From an uncultured bacterium (GTDB taxonomy: Bacteria > Verrucomicrobiota > Lentisphaeria > Victivallales > UBA1829), in the NCBI GenBank assembly GCA_902780135.1, contig CACZEK010000009.1, positions 1-64,000 on the forward strand: a stretch of DNA of 64,000 nt, given 5' to 3'. This document shows, piece after piece, positions 36,242 to 45,338 of this stretch. Position 1 is the first letter of the stretch; every line of letters begins with the position of its first letter. A model generated the notes under the pieces. That model worked only from the letters and a program-made list of their open reading frames with translations, did not search any database and was not told the DNA's origin. The position numbers and the translations under genes were made by a program.

Positions 36242-36943
36242 GTGGGACAAAAAATTAATCCAATCGGGCTCAGACTTGCCCTGAACAAGAATTGGTGCTC
36301 CCGTTGGTTCGCCCGCAAGGACAACTTCGGGACGTGGCTTCACGAAGACCGCAAGGTCCGCACCTTCATCAAGAAGAACTACAATCAGGCTGCGATCTCC
36401 AACATCCTGATCGAACGCTACTTCAACCGCGTTCGCACGACCATCTTCGCTGCCCGTCCGGGCGTGCTCCTGGGCAAAAAGGGCGGCAAGGACGCCGAGA
36501 TCGACAGACTGCGCGACGAAGTGAGCAAGCTGCTCGACAAGGGGCAGGAGCTCATCGTCGACGTCATCGAGGTCAAGCAGCCCGAGACCAACGCCCAGCT
36601 GGTCGCCGAAAACGTGGCGGCCCAGCTCGAACGCCGCATCGGCTTCCGCCGCGCCATGAAGAAGGCCATCCAGACCGCCATGGAACTCGGCGCCGAAGGC
36701 GTCAAAATCCAGTGCTCCGGCCGCCTCGGCGCCGCGGAACTGGCCCGCACGGAAACCTACAAGGAAGGGCGCACGCCGCTTCAGACCCTGAAGGCTTTCA
36801 TCGATTACGGATTCACCGAAGCCAACACGACCGCCGGCAAAATCGGCGTGAAGGTTTGGATCTGCCACAAGGAACTCACGGAGGAAATGCAAAATGCCGT
36901 TAATGCCAAAAAGAGTAAAGCACAGAAAGGTGCAGCGCGGTAA
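36242..36943 (+). CDS. rpsC: 30S ribosomal protein S3
   Basis: A 233-residue protein of the mRNA entry channel, with a GTG start behind AAAGGAAG. Features are [17 protein letters not shown], the KH domain with [19 protein letters not shown], and [20 protein letters not shown]. The C-terminal tail overlaps the start of rplP by 50 bases, so the two are translationally coupled. Confidence 0.97.
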   Translation: MGQKINPIGLRLALNKNWCSRWFARKDNFGTWLHEDRKVRTFIKKNYNQAAISNILIERYFNRVRTTIFAARPGVLLGKKGGKDAEIDRLRDEVSKLLDKGQELIVDVIEVKQPETNAQLVAENVAAQLERRIGFRRAMKKAIQTAMELGAEGVKIQCSGRLGAAELARTETYKEGRTPLQTLKAFIDYGFTEANTTAGKIGVKVWICHKELTEEMQNAVNAKKSKAQKGAAR

Positions 36944-37313
36944 TAACGCCGGGCTGTCCCAACGCTGCAACAAACTGGATTTCGGCGATTTCGGATTGCA
37001 GACGTTTGAGCGCGGCTTCCTGACCGCCGCCCAGATCGAAGCCGCCCGTGTCGCGATCACCCGCCATATGAAACGCCGCGGCCAGGTGTGGATCCGCCTG
37101 TTCCCGTACAAGCCCTGCACGAAGAAGCCCCTGGAAGTCCGTATGGGCAAGGGCAAAGGCAACGTCGAATACTGGGTCGCCCCGGTTCAGCCCGGCCGCA
37201 TGCTCTTCGAGATCTCCGGCTGCTCCGAGACCCTCGCGAAAGAGGCGATGAGCCTCGCCGCTTCCAAGCTCCCGATCCGCTGCCGCTTCGTCTCCCGGAT
37301 CCCGGCTGTCTAA
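36894..37313 (+). CDS. rplP: 50S ribosomal protein L16
   Basis: A 139-residue protein near the peptidyl-transferase centre. It begins [16 protein letters not shown] and holds [16 protein letters not shown] and [19 protein letters not shown] sequences of L16. The start has GGAGG inside the rpsC coding sequence. The 50-base overlap with rpsC is larger than in most bacteria. Confidence 0.97.
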   Translation: MPLMPKRVKHRKVQRGNNAGLSQRCNKLDFGDFGLQTFERGFLTAAQIEAARVAITRHMKRRGQVWIRLFPYKPCTKKPLEVRMGKGKGNVEYWVAPVQPGRMLFEISGCSETLAKEAMSLAASKLPIRCRFVSRIPAV

Positions 37314-37331
37314 TGTGAGGAAGGACCTGTC

Positions 37332-37553
37332 ATGAAAAACAAAAAATCTGTCAACAAGGCCATGAAGCAGATCCGCGAACTTTCCCAGGACGAACTCGTC
37401 GCCCGCGACGGTGAACTCCGCAAGGAAAAGTTCCTCCTCCGCGCCCAGGCCAAATCCGGTCAGCTCGAAAGCCCGGCCAAGATCCGCACCGCCCGCCGCA
37501 ACCTCGCCCGGGTGATGACCGAACTCAACAAACGCGCTTCGGCCGGCAAATAA
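37332..37553 (+). CDS. rpmC: 50S ribosomal protein L29
   Basis: A 73-residue two-helix protein (MKQIRELSQDELVARDGELR, RTARRNLARVMTELN) near the exit of the polypeptide tunnel. It is slightly longer than the family at the N-terminus. The Shine-Dalgarno is GAGGAAGGA. It lies in the conserved place between rplP and rpsQ. Confidence 0.95.
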   Translation: MKNKKSVNKAMKQIRELSQDELVARDGELRKEKFLLRAQAKSGQLESPAKIRTARRNLARVMTELNKRASAGK

Positions 37554-37565
37554 GGAATACCTGAA

Positions 37566-37859
37566 ATGGACGAAACCATTAAGACTGATACCGCTGCCGC
37601 AGCCGTCGTGCGCGGCCACCGGAAAACGCGCGTCGGAAACGTCATCAGCGACGCCCAGAACAAGACGATCGTCGTCGAGATCGTGACGCGTTCCGCGCAT
37701 CCCCGGTACAAGAAGGTCGTCAAGAGCCACGTCCGCTATGCGGCTCACGACGAGAACAACGAAGCGAAAGTCGGCGACCAGGTCATGATCGCGGAGACCC
37801 GCCCCCTGAGCAAGACCAAGCACTGGCGCCTGGTCAAAATCATCAGCCGCAGCGAATGA
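37566..37859 (+). CDS. rpsQ: 30S ribosomal protein S17
   Basis: A 97-residue OB-fold protein that binds 16S rRNA early in assembly. It holds RKTRVGNVISDAQNKTIVVE, HPRYKKVVKSHVRYAAHDE and GDQVMIAETRPLSKTKHWRL. An N-terminal extension of about 17 residues (TIKTDTAAAAVV) is not part of the usual family core. Confidence 0.96.
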   Translation: MDETIKTDTAAAAVVRGHRKTRVGNVISDAQNKTIVVEIVTRSAHPRYKKVVKSHVRYAAHDENNEAKVGDQVMIAETRPLSKTKHWRLVKIISRSE

Positions 37860-37874
37860 GAGGAGACTTGAACC

Positions 37875-38240
37875 ATGGTTCAGATGCAATCCAGTTTTGA
37901 AGTCGCCGACAATTCCGGCGCCAAGCGCATCGTGCTCATCACCGTCCTCGGCCAGCGCAAGACCATCGCCTCCATCGGCGACATCGTCACTGCCACCGTC
38001 AAGGAAGCCATCCCCGGCGGCGCCGTGAAGAAAGGCGACGTCGTCAAGGCCGTCGTCGTCCGCACCGCCGCACGCATCCGCCGTCCCGACGGATCCTACC
38101 TGCGCTTCGACAAGAACGCCGCCGTGATCATCGACGACCAGAAGAATCCGAAAGGCACCCGCATTTTCGGACCGGTCGCCCGTGAGCTTCGCGACAAGAA
38201 CTTCATGAAAATCATTTCCCTGGCGCCGGAGGTCCTCTGA
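37875..38240 (+). CDS. rplN: 50S ribosomal protein L14
   Basis: A 121-residue protein on the subunit interface: [59 protein letters not shown] and [20 protein letters not shown]. Full length is kept. Its stop overlaps the rplX start by one base (TGATG). Confidence 0.98.
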   Translation: MVQMQSSFEVADNSGAKRIVLITVLGQRKTIASIGDIVTATVKEAIPGGAVKKGDVVKAVVVRTAARIRRPDGSYLRFDKNAAVIIDDQKNPKGTRIFGPVARELRDKNFMKIISLAPEVL

Positions 38241-38548
38241 TGAATAACGAACTCAACAAGTGCCAGAAGCACTACCACGTCAAGAAGAACGACAAGGTCC
38301 AGGTCATCAGCGGCGGCTGGAAGAACAAGACCGCCAAAGTCGTGGCCATCCTGAAGAAGAAAGACCGCGTCGTCCTCGAAATCGAGAATCCCACCGACCG
38401 CGACCGTGAACGCATCACGAAGAAGCGCACCGTCCGCAAGAGCGCCGCGAATCCGAACGGCGGCCTCGCCGACCGCGCCGTCTCCGTGCATGTTTCCAAC
38501 GTCAAAAAGCTCGCTTCCGCCGACGAAGGCGCGAAGAAGGCCGAGTGA
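38240..38548 (+). CDS. rplX: 50S ribosomal protein L24
   Basis: A 102-residue assembly initiator with the KOW motif KKNDKVQVISGGWKNKTAKV, followed by the family region KKRTVRKSAANPNGGLADRA. The start codon overlaps the rplN stop, so the two genes are translationally coupled. The lysine-rich tail is a little longer than usual. Confidence 0.96.
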   Translation: MNNELNKCQKHYHVKKNDKVQVISGGWKNKTAKVVAILKKKDRVVLEIENPTDRDRERITKKRTVRKSAANPNGGLADRAVSVHVSNVKKLASADEGAKKAE

Positions 38549-38563
38549 GGGAGGAACTGAACA

Positions 38564-39100
38564 ATGCCCGATATGAGAAAATACTACAATGAGCAGGTCC
38601 GTCCCGCTCTTCAGGAAAAGCTCGGCCTCAAGAACGTCATGGAGATCCCGAAGCTGAAGAAGATCGTCATCAGCACCGGCATCGGCACCAAGATGGAAAA
38701 GGACGCTTTCTCCGAAGCCCGCACCCACCTCTCCGCCATCGCCGGCCAGGCCCCCGTCGTCTGCAAGTCCAGAAAGAACATCGCGAACTTCAAGCTGCGC
38801 GCCGGCATGTCCGTCGGTCTTATGGTCACCCTCCGCGGCGACCGCATGTACCAGTTCCTCGATCGTCTGGTCCACAACGCCTTCCCGCGCGTCCGCGACT
38901 TCCGCGGCGCTCCGAAGAAGGGTTTCGACCACGTCGGAAACTACAATCTCGGGATTCCTGATGTGTCGATCTTCACCGAAATCGACCTCGACAAGATCAA
39001 GTATCCGCTCGGAATGAACATCACGATCGTGACCAGCGCGAAGACCGACGCCGCGGCGAAGGAGCTTCTCACCATGCTGGACTTCCCGTTCGCCAAGTAA
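38564..39100 (+). CDS. rplE: 50S ribosomal protein L5
   Basis: A 178-residue protein that carries 5S rRNA and contacts the 30S subunit. It holds LKKIVISTGIGTKMEKDAF, SRKNIANFKLRAGMSVGLMV, LRGDRMYQFLDRLVHNAFPR and the C-terminal SAKTDAAAKELLTMLDFPF. Family length is kept. Confidence 0.97.
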   Translation: MPDMRKYYNEQVRPALQEKLGLKNVMEIPKLKKIVISTGIGTKMEKDAFSEARTHLSAIAGQAPVVCKSRKNIANFKLRAGMSVGLMVTLRGDRMYQFLDRLVHNAFPRVRDFRGAPKKGFDHVGNYNLGIPDVSIFTEIDLDKIKYPLGMNITIVTSAKTDAAAKELLTMLDFPFAK

Positions 39101-39114
39101 GGAGACGTTAAGAA

Positions 39115-39300
39115 ATGGCTAAGAAAAGTCTGATTGCGAAACAGAAACGCGGCGGGAAATTCAAAGTCCGCAGCTACACGCGCTGCGCCGCCTGCGGCCG
39201 TCCCCGCGCCGTCATCCGCAAATTTAAACTCTGCCGTATCTGCTTCCGCGAAATGGCCTCCACGGGCCAGATCCCGGGCGTGATTAAGGCCAGTTGGTAA
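39115..39300 (+). CDS. rpsN: 30S ribosomal protein S14, zinc-binding type
   Basis: A 61-residue short (type Z) S14 with two CxxC pairs (CAAC and CRIC), so it keeps a structural zinc. It ends [18 protein letters not shown]. No zinc-free long paralogue is seen in the window. Confidence 0.97.
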   Translation: MAKKSLIAKQKRGGKFKVRSYTRCAACGRPRAVIRKFKLCRICFREMASTGQIPGVIKASW

Positions 39301-39318
39301 CAGAAAGGAATCGAAGAA

Positions 39319-39711
39319 ATGAGTATGCAGGATCCGATTTCAGATATGCTGACGCGCCTTCGCAACGGCTGCATGTCCATGCAGAAGGTCGTTTCCATGC
39401 CTTCTTCCATCATGAAGACCGCCATCGCGGAAGTCCTCAAGCAGGAAGGCTACATCGCCGACTATGTCGTCGAGGGTGAAACGAAGAAGGTTCTGAAGAT
39501 CACCATGAAATACTTCAAACGCCAGCCCGTCATCGAAAACCTCCAGCGTGTTTCCAAGCCGTCGTGCAGACTGTACTGCGGCAGCCAGAACATCCCGAAG
39601 GTCAAGGACGGAATGGGTATCGCCATCCTCTCCACGTCGAGAGGTGTACTGAGCGGCAAAGACGCCGAAAAACAAAACGTGGGCGGAGAGATCCTCTGCT
39701 ACGTCTGGTAA
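39319..39711 (+). CDS. rpsH: 30S ribosomal protein S8
   Basis: A 130-residue protein that binds central-domain 16S rRNA and can repress its operon. It shows DPISDMLTRLRNGCMSMQKV, KVLKITMKYFKRQPVIENL, SKPSCRLYCGSQNIPKVKDG and GIAILSTSRGVLSGKDAE. Its usual regulatory target lies at the rplE start; no such site was verified here. Confidence 0.97.
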   Translation: MSMQDPISDMLTRLRNGCMSMQKVVSMPSSIMKTAIAEVLKQEGYIADYVVEGETKKVLKITMKYFKRQPVIENLQRVSKPSCRLYCGSQNIPKVKDGMGIAILSTSRGVLSGKDAEKQNVGGEILCYVW

Positions 39712-39726
39712 CTTTCAGGAGTCATC

Positions 39727-40263
39727 ATGTCTCGTATTGGTAAAAAACCGGTTGCCATCCCCGCTGGCGTCACCGCCAAAGTCGAAGACGGCGCGACCGT
39801 TATCACCGGCAAGCTCGGTACGCTCAGCATCCCCACGCAGAAGCACATCACCGTCAAGGTCGAAGGCGACCAGATCGTCCTGAGCCGCGACACCGACCTC
39901 GACAACGCGAAAGCGATGCACGGCCTGAACCGCGCGCTCATCAACAACGCGGTCATCGGCGTGTCCAAGGGCTACTCCAAGGCCCTCGAGATCGTCGGCG
40001 TCGGCTTCCGCGCCGACCTCGCCGGCAACAAGCTCACGCTCAAGCTCGGCTTCTCCCACGACATCAACTACATCGTGCCCGAAGGCATCAAGCTCACCGT
40101 CACCGACGGCTACAAGATCTCCATCGAGGGATACGACAAGCAGCTCGTCGGCGCCGTCGCCTCCACGATCCGCGCCTTCCGCAAGCCCGAACCCTACAAG
40201 GGCAAAGGCGTCCGTTATTCGGACGAACAGGTCACGATCAAGCCCGGCAAGAAGAACGCATAA
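39727..40263 (+). CDS. rplF: 50S ribosomal protein L6
   Basis: A 178-residue protein near the factor-binding site, with the two-domain L6 fold: MSRIGKKPVAIPAGVTAKVE, SKGYSKALEIVGVGFRADL, INYIVPEGIKLTVTDGYKI and KPEPYKGKGVRYSDEQVTIK. The length is standard and the spacing to neighbours is about 15 bases. Confidence 0.98.
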   Translation: MSRIGKKPVAIPAGVTAKVEDGATVITGKLGTLSIPTQKHITVKVEGDQIVLSRDTDLDNAKAMHGLNRALINNAVIGVSKGYSKALEIVGVGFRADLAGNKLTLKLGFSHDINYIVPEGIKLTVTDGYKISIEGYDKQLVGAVASTIRAFRKPEPYKGKGVRYSDEQVTIKPGKKNA

Positions 40264-40281
40264 CGGGTGAAAGGAATTAAA

Positions 40282-40641
40282 ATGACTCGCAATTCCCAAG
40301 TCAGAAGACAGCTTCGCCATGTGCGTCTCCGCAAAAAAGTCGCAGGGACGGCCTCCGTCCCCCGCTTCTGCGTCAGTCTCACTGCGAACAACATGTACTG
40401 CCAGTTCATCGACGACGATGCCGGCGTCACGCTTGCCTCCAGCTCCACGCTCTCTCCCGAGTTCAAGGCCCTGAACCTCAAGCGCAACGTCGAAGCCGCC
40501 GCCGCTCTCGGCAAGCTCGCCGCTGAAAAGGCCATCGCCGCAGGCGTCTCCAAGGTCGTCTTCGACCGCAGCGGTTTCCAGTATCACGGCAGAATCAAAG
40601 CTCTTGCCGATGCCGCCCGCAAGGCCGGCCTCCAATTCTAA
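40282..40641 (+). CDS. rplR: 50S ribosomal protein L18
   Basis: A 119-residue 5S rRNA-binding protein. The ATG at 40282 is chosen because AAAGGAA lies just upstream; a GTG 15 bases earlier would add five residues. It contains [40 protein letters not shown] and [20 protein letters not shown]. Confidence 0.96.
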   Translation: MTRNSQVRRQLRHVRLRKKVAGTASVPRFCVSLTANNMYCQFIDDDAGVTLASSSTLSPEFKALNLKRNVEAAAALGKLAAEKAIAAGVSKVVFDRSGFQYHGRIKALADAARKAGLQF

Positions 40642-40655
40642 GAGGTATCAACACT

Positions 40656-41168
40656 ATGAGTTTTGACAAATCCAGAAAAGACGCTCCGGCCAAAGAGGAA
40701 CGCGAGCAGTCCGACACTGAAGAAGTCGTCATCAGCATCAACCGCTGCTCCAAGGTCGTCAAAGGCGGCCGTAACTTCTCCTTCGGCGCGCTCGTCGTCG
40801 TCGGCGACCACAAAGGCAAAGTCGGCTTCGGCTACGGCAAGGCCAACGAAGTCTCCGACGCCATCCGCAAGGGCGGCGAAGCTGCCCGCAAGAACATGAT
40901 CGTCATGCCGCTCGCCGGCCACACGATCCCCCACACCGTGACCGCGAAGTTCCGCGGCTCCAAGGTCCTGATGCGTCCGGCATCCCCCGGTACCGGCTTG
41001 ATCGCCGGCGGCGCCATGCGCCCCGTCCTCAACCTCGGCGGCGTCGTCGACGTCCTCGCCAAGTCCCTCGGCTCCAGCAACCCCGCCAACGTCGTCAAGG
41101 CGACGTTCCGCGCCATCGAGCTGCTGAAGACCAAGGACCAGGTCCTTGAGAAACTCGGCAAGAAATAA
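40656..41168 (+). CDS. rpsE: 30S ribosomal protein S5
   Basis: A 170-residue protein involved in decoding accuracy. It contains [58 protein letters not shown] and [19 protein letters not shown]. In most bacteria rpmD (L30) follows; here rplO follows directly 15 bases later. Confidence 0.98.
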   Translation: MSFDKSRKDAPAKEEREQSDTEEVVISINRCSKVVKGGRNFSFGALVVVGDHKGKVGFGYGKANEVSDAIRKGGEAARKNMIVMPLAGHTIPHTVTAKFRGSKVLMRPASPGTGLIAGGAMRPVLNLGGVVDVLAKSLGSSNPANVVKATFRAIELLKTKDQVLEKLGKK

Positions 41169-41182
41169 GAGAGGAGTTCATC

Positions 41183-41632
41183 ATGAATCTTCATAGTCTC
41201 GAAACGACTCCCGGCTCCCGCAAGAACAGACACAGAGTCGGTCGCGGCGACGGCTCCGGCTGGGGCGGAACCTGCGGCCGCGGCGAAAAAGGCCAGCGTT
41301 CGCGCAGCGGCGCCGCCGTCCGCCACCACTTCGAAGGCGGCCAGACCCCGAGCTTCCGCCGCATCCCGAAGCGCGGCTTCAAGATGCACGGCGTGAAGGA
41401 AATCTGCAACGTCGTCAACGTCGGCACCCTCAACGAAGTGTTCGAGGCGGGCGCCGAGATCGACGAAGCGGTCCTCCTCAAGGCCGGCCTTGTCGCCAAG
41501 AACAAGGCCCCGCTCAAGGTCCTCGGCACCGGCGACGTCGGCAAGGCCCTCAAGGTCAAGGCGCAGAAGTTCTCCGCCTCCGCCAAAGCCAAGATCGAGG
41601 CCGCCGGCGGCTCCGTCGAAGTCATCGAATAA
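41183..41632 (+). CDS. rplO: 50S ribosomal protein L15
   Basis: A 149-residue late-assembly protein. It has the glycine-rich N-terminus GSRKNRHRVGRGDGSGWGG, followed by GEKGQRSRSGAAVRHHFEGG and RIPKRGFKMHG. The C-terminal domain holds LKAGLVAKNKAPLKVLGTGD. It lies directly before secY, as in most spc operons. Confidence 0.97.
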   Translation: MNLHSLETTPGSRKNRHRVGRGDGSGWGGTCGRGEKGQRSRSGAAVRHHFEGGQTPSFRRIPKRGFKMHGVKEICNVVNVGTLNEVFEAGAEIDEAVLLKAGLVAKNKAPLKVLGTGDVGKALKVKAQKFSASAKAKIEAAGGSVEVIE

Positions 41633-41667
41633 CCCTTGCGGCGTTCCCCGCCGGAAATTGAGGCAAC

Positions 41668-43032
41668 ATGTTCAAAGCATTCATCAACGCTTTCAAGATC
41701 AAGGATCTCCGCAACAAGATCCTGTTTTCCGCAGCGGTCATCATCGTCTGCCGGATCGCGGCCAACATCCCGTGCCCCGGAGTCAACACGCATAACCTCA
41801 AGGTTTATTTCGACAAGCTCTCCCAGGACACGGCAGGGAACTTCCTGGGCATGATCGACCTCTTCAGCGGCGGCGCCCTCCAGCAGTTCGCCGTCGGAGC
41901 GCTCGGCATCATGCCCTACATCTCCGCGTCCATCATCATGCAGCTCCTGGTCCCCGTCCTTCCCTCGCTTGAACGCCTCAAACGCGAAGGCGAGGCCGGG
42001 ATGAACAAGATCAACCAGTACACCCGCTACCTCACGATCGTCATCTGCGTCATTCAGGGCGCCATGACCGCGATCGCCATGACGCATCCGGAACGCCTCG
42101 GCCTGCCCGCCGCGCTCCCCGGCCAGCCGCTCGTCAGCGGCAACCTCACCGCGTTCGTGTTCTTCTCGGTCATCATCCTGACCTGCGGCACGATGATCCT
42201 GATGTGGCTCGGTGAAAAGATCACGGACAAAGGCATCGGGAACGGCGTGTCGATCATCATCACGATCGGCATCATCGACCGTCTCCCGAAGGCGATCGCC
42301 CAGCTGTACGACATGTACCAGAGCGGCGGTTCCGGCGACAGCCGGTTCCGTCTCCCGCACGTGCTCATCCTGATCATCATCTTCGCCGTTGTGACCGCCC
42401 TCACGATCATCCTCTGCCAGGGCGTCCGCAAAGTGCCAATCCAGATGGCGCGCAAGACCGTCGGAAACAAGGTCGCGGGCGGCAGCACCTTCATGCCGCT
42501 CAAGGTCAACTTCCCCGGCGTCATGCCCATCATCTTCGCCGGCGCGATCCTGATGTTCCCGCCGATGATCCTGCGGCTCATCCCGAACGCGCATATCGCG
42601 GCCCTCCAGCAATACTTCAACCACGGATCCTACTCCTACATGCTCATGTACGGACTGCTGATCCTGGCGTTCTCCTACTTCTGGGTCTCGAACATGTTCA
42701 ACCCGGTGCAGATCGCCGACAACCTGAAGAAGGAAGGCGCCTACGTCCCCGGCATCCGGCCCGGCAAGCCCACCTGCGATTACCTCGACGACCTGATGAC
42801 CGTCATCACGTTCGCCGGCGCGATCTTCCTGTGCGCGCTCTCCGTGTTCCCGATGCTCCTCACGATGTGGCTGAAGATCCCGTACGCCGTGGCGTCGTTC
42901 TTCGGCGGCACCAGCCTGCTGATCATTGTCGGCGTGACCATTGACACGCTCTCCCAGATGGAATCGCTCCTGGTGATGAAAAACTACGAGGGCTTCCTCC
43001 AGCGCGGACGGCTCCGTTCCCGCAGAGGCTGA
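41668..43032 (+). CDS. secY: SecY preprotein translocase channel subunit
   Basis: A 454-residue, ten-helix channel for protein export and membrane insertion. It shows the plug and gate region DLFSGGALQQFAVGALGIMP, PYISASIIMQLLVPVLPSLE, YTRYLTIVICVIQGA, GEKITDKGIGNGVSIIITIG, the cytosolic loop YVPGIRPGKPTCDYLDDLM, and the last helix GTSLLIIVGVTIDTLSQMES. The C-terminal tail is basic. It closes the operon; a strong terminator follows. The genes that often come after secY (adk, map, infA, rpmJ) are not here. Confidence 0.98.
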   Translation: MFKAFINAFKIKDLRNKILFSAAVIIVCRIAANIPCPGVNTHNLKVYFDKLSQDTAGNFLGMIDLFSGGALQQFAVGALGIMPYISASIIMQLLVPVLPSLERLKREGEAGMNKINQYTRYLTIVICVIQGAMTAIAMTHPERLGLPAALPGQPLVSGNLTAFVFFSVIILTCGTMILMWLGEKITDKGIGNGVSIIITIGIIDRLPKAIAQLYDMYQSGGSGDSRFRLPHVLILIIIFAVVTALTIILCQGVRKVPIQMARKTVGNKVAGGSTFMPLKVNFPGVMPIIFAGAILMFPPMILRLIPNAHIAALQQYFNHGSYSYMLMYGLLILAFSYFWVSNMFNPVQIADNLKKEGAYVPGIRPGKPTCDYLDDLMTVITFAGAIFLCALSVFPMLLTMWLKIPYAVASFFGGTSLLIIVGVTIDTLSQMESLLVMKNYEGFLQRGRLRSRRG

Positions 43033-43105
43033 CCCGGTGCGGCGGGAAAGAGCGCAAGCCCGGTCCCCCCGCGCATCCCGGACAATCCGTCTGCACGATT
43101 TCAAG

Positions 43106-43148
43106 CCCGTCTTTCGGCCTCGGCCGGAAGACGGGTCATTTGATTTTT
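43106..43148 (+). terminator. Terminator of the ribosomal operon
   Basis: A strong hairpin: CCCGTCTT-CGGCC pairs with GGCCG-AAGACGGG (one mismatch), a TC loop (43106-43135), then TCATTTGATTTTT. Confidence 0.85.
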
Positions 43149-43168
43149 CCGGGAAGAGCGGTTATATT
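43140..43168 (+). promoter_or_regulatory. Promoter of the lipoprotein-PpiC unit
   Basis: TTGATT (43140-43145), a 17-base spacer and TATATT (43163-43168). Its -35 box overlaps the T-tract of the secY terminator. Confidence 0.7.
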
Positions 43169-43272
43169 AATTGGGATAGCGGCCGCGCAACGCCGCCAGG
43201 GGCTCTGCTCTTTCCTCCCGGGAACATTTCTCCCGGACCCGCTGTCTATTGAACCAGATGAGAAAGACCAAC

Positions 43273-44013
43273 ATGAAAAAAACAATCTTCGCGCTTCATT
43301 CCGTCCGTCATGCGCTGTTCACGGCCGTCCTGGCCGGAGCCGTGCTTTCATGCCTTGCGTCTTGCTCCAGGCCCGCCCCGGAGACCCCGATGGAGCGGTC
43401 CCGCGTCCTGCTGCGGCTTTTCGGCAACCTGGACCGCCAGGAAAACGACGAGGCGCTCAAAAACATCGAGACCTACCGCAATCTCGACCCGACGAACCTG
43501 TTTCTCTCCGATTTCGAACACATCGTCCGCTCGAACAGCGTGATCGCGTCCGCCAGGGAAAAGCTCGAGGCGGGCGACGTCGCGGGCGCGGCGGCCGACC
43601 TCGACGCCTACTGCCTCAAGTACGGCGACATCAACGAATCCGTCACGGACGCGAAGGCAAAAGTCGACCTCCTGCTCGAGGCGCAGCGTCTGAACGGCAC
43701 AATGCTTGCGGCGGAGTTTTCCGACGACATCCGCGCCGCCGCCACCGATCTGGACAAATTCGCGAAGGCAAATTCCAAGCTCTTCCCGAAACTCTCCGCA
43801 TACGCCGCCGAAATGATCCAGGAAGCCGACAGGCGCACCGCCATGGAAAAAACCGACGCGTGCGCCGCGCTGCTCCAGGACGCCATGGACATGGCCGCGG
43901 CCGGACGGAGAGCCGAAGCCGCCGCACTGACCGCGCTTCTGGAACTGAACGCGGACGCCGCGCAGATCGCAGGGTTCGAAGCCTGGCTGCGCAGCCGGTC
44001 CGCGAAGCAATAA
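43273..44013 (+). CDS. Lipoprotein of unknown function, helical
   Basis: A 246-residue protein. The start at 43273 is chosen from several nearby ATGs because it gives a compact signal with lipobox CLASC (about residue 31). The mature part is mostly helical with TPR-like spacing (LGNLDRQEN-type and ALKNIETYRNLDPTNLFLSD, AAADLDAYCLKYGDINESV, AEAAALTALLELNADAAQI), which hints at a repeat scaffold. It lies 27 bases before a PpiC-type foldase, so the two probably act together at the envelope. The family was not recognised. Confidence 0.6.
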   Translation: MKKTIFALHSVRHALFTAVLAGAVLSCLASCSRPAPETPMERSRVLLRLFGNLDRQENDEALKNIETYRNLDPTNLFLSDFEHIVRSNSVIASAREKLEAGDVAGAAADLDAYCLKYGDINESVTDAKAKVDLLLEAQRLNGTMLAAEFSDDIRAAATDLDKFAKANSKLFPKLSAYAAEMIQEADRRTAMEKTDACAALLQDAMDMAAAGRRAEAAALTALLELNADAAQIAGFEAWLRSRSAKQ

Positions 44014-44040
44014 CATCCCAGCAACAGAAAGGTTCCCACG

Positions 44041-45273
44041 ATGAACTGCAAATCCATCCTTGTTCTTTTCGCGGCGTGCGCCGTATCCTTTTCCGCAACC
44101 GCCCAGAGCAGCCCGTCGGCGCTCTCCCTGAGGGGCGTCCCCGCCGGCCTCGGCGATGAAGCCGCCGAGGCCGCCGTCCGCCGCGCCCTGCTCTCCCAGC
44201 CCGCCACCGAGGAGGAAGTGACAAAGGCGCTTTCCTTCATGCCGGACGTGGTCGCGGAGGTCGGCGGCACGAAGATCACGAAGAAGGAGATCGTGGACCT
44301 CCTCCTTTCGAAGAAAGTGTCCCAGCAGGTCCTGGCGCTGACGCCCGAATCCTACCTGCGCACCGCCATGCAGCAGTACGTCGACCAGAAGATCGACACC
44401 ACGATCCTCAAGCAGAAGGCAAAGGCGGACGGGTTCGAGCCGTCCGAAGAGCTCGTGAAGACCCATTTCGACGCCTCCATCAGGAAGCTGCCCGCCGAGC
44501 AGGTCGACGCGCTGAAGGACCAGCTCAAGGAACGCGGCCTGTCGCTGGACGACTACCGCGACGAAATCGCGAAGGAAAAAGACATCCAGGAAAACGCGTC
44601 CATCGCCGCCTACGAGGAGAAGAACTTCATCTCGAAGACCGAAAAGGCGGTCAACGACGAGGCAGTCGAGAAGTTCTACCGCGAGAACCAGCAGAAGTTC
44701 GCCGTCCCGGAGAACATCACGGTCGCGCACATCCTGATCCAGTGCGAACCCGTTTCCTCCCTCGACTCCAAGGAGGAGAAGGAGATCAAGACGAAGGCCG
44801 ACAAGCTCGCGAAAGAGCAGATCGACGACATCTACGCCGCGCTCGTGAAGGATCCCGCCAGCTTCGACAAGCTCGCGCAGGAAAAGAGCAACTGCCCCTC
44901 CGGCAAGCGCGACAACGGCAAACTGCCGCCGTTCGACAAGGAAGGCATGCTGCTGGACCAGTCCGGCATGCTCGACCCGGATTTCGCCGCCGCGGCGTTC
45001 AAGCTCGCCAAGGCGGGCGATTTCACGAAGCCCGTCCACACGCAGTTCGGCTACCACATCATCAAGCTCCTGAAACAGGATCCGAAGGGCTATCTCCCGC
45101 TCGCAAAGGTCAAGGACGAAATCCACGATTACCTCGTCGACAAGACCGTCTCCGAGGACATTCAGGCGATGATCAAGGCCGAACGCGAAAAAGGCGGCAT
45201 CAAAGTCTACGACTTCACGCCTGCCAAGGCCGACACGAAGGCGCCGAAGACCGCCGCTCCGTCCATCCTCTGA
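44041..45273 (+). CDS. SurA/PrsA-type peptidyl-prolyl isomerase (PpiC domain)
   Basis: A 410-residue periplasmic foldase. The signal peptide is MNCKSILVLFAACAVSFSATA. A SurA_N-type helical domain (about residues 70-215) binds unfolded outer-membrane proteins. A parvulin domain (about 225-345) starts VPENITVAHILIQCEP and holds FTKPVHTQFGYHIIKLLKQD. A K/E-rich insert lies near residues 240-265. The C-terminus has a lysine/alanine tail. Catalysis is not certain: the parvulin core is complete but the activity has to be assumed from the family. It is co-transcribed with the upstream lipoprotein. Confidence 0.88.
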   Translation: MNCKSILVLFAACAVSFSATAQSSPSALSLRGVPAGLGDEAAEAAVRRALLSQPATEEEVTKALSFMPDVVAEVGGTKITKKEIVDLLLSKKVSQQVLALTPESYLRTAMQQYVDQKIDTTILKQKAKADGFEPSEELVKTHFDASIRKLPAEQVDALKDQLKERGLSLDDYRDEIAKEKDIQENASIAAYEEKNFISKTEKAVNDEAVEKFYRENQQKFAVPENITVAHILIQCEPVSSLDSKEEKEIKTKADKLAKEQIDDIYAALVKDPASFDKLAQEKSNCPSGKRDNGKLPPFDKEGMLLDQSGMLDPDFAAAAFKLAKAGDFTKPVHTQFGYHIIKLLKQDPKGYLPLAKVKDEIHDYLVDKTVSEDIQAMIKAEREKGGIKVYDFTPAKADTKAPKTAAPSIL

Positions 45274-45322
45274 CCGGCAAAACCGCCTCCCGAAAAACAC
45301 ACCGACGCGTCCGATATGCTTC

Positions 45323-45338
45323 GGGCGCGCCCTTTTTT
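45323..45338 (+). terminator. Terminator after the PpiC gene
   Basis: The palindrome GGGCGCGCCC followed by TTTTTTT. The same element recurs at each 127-bp repeat boundary. Confidence 0.6.
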
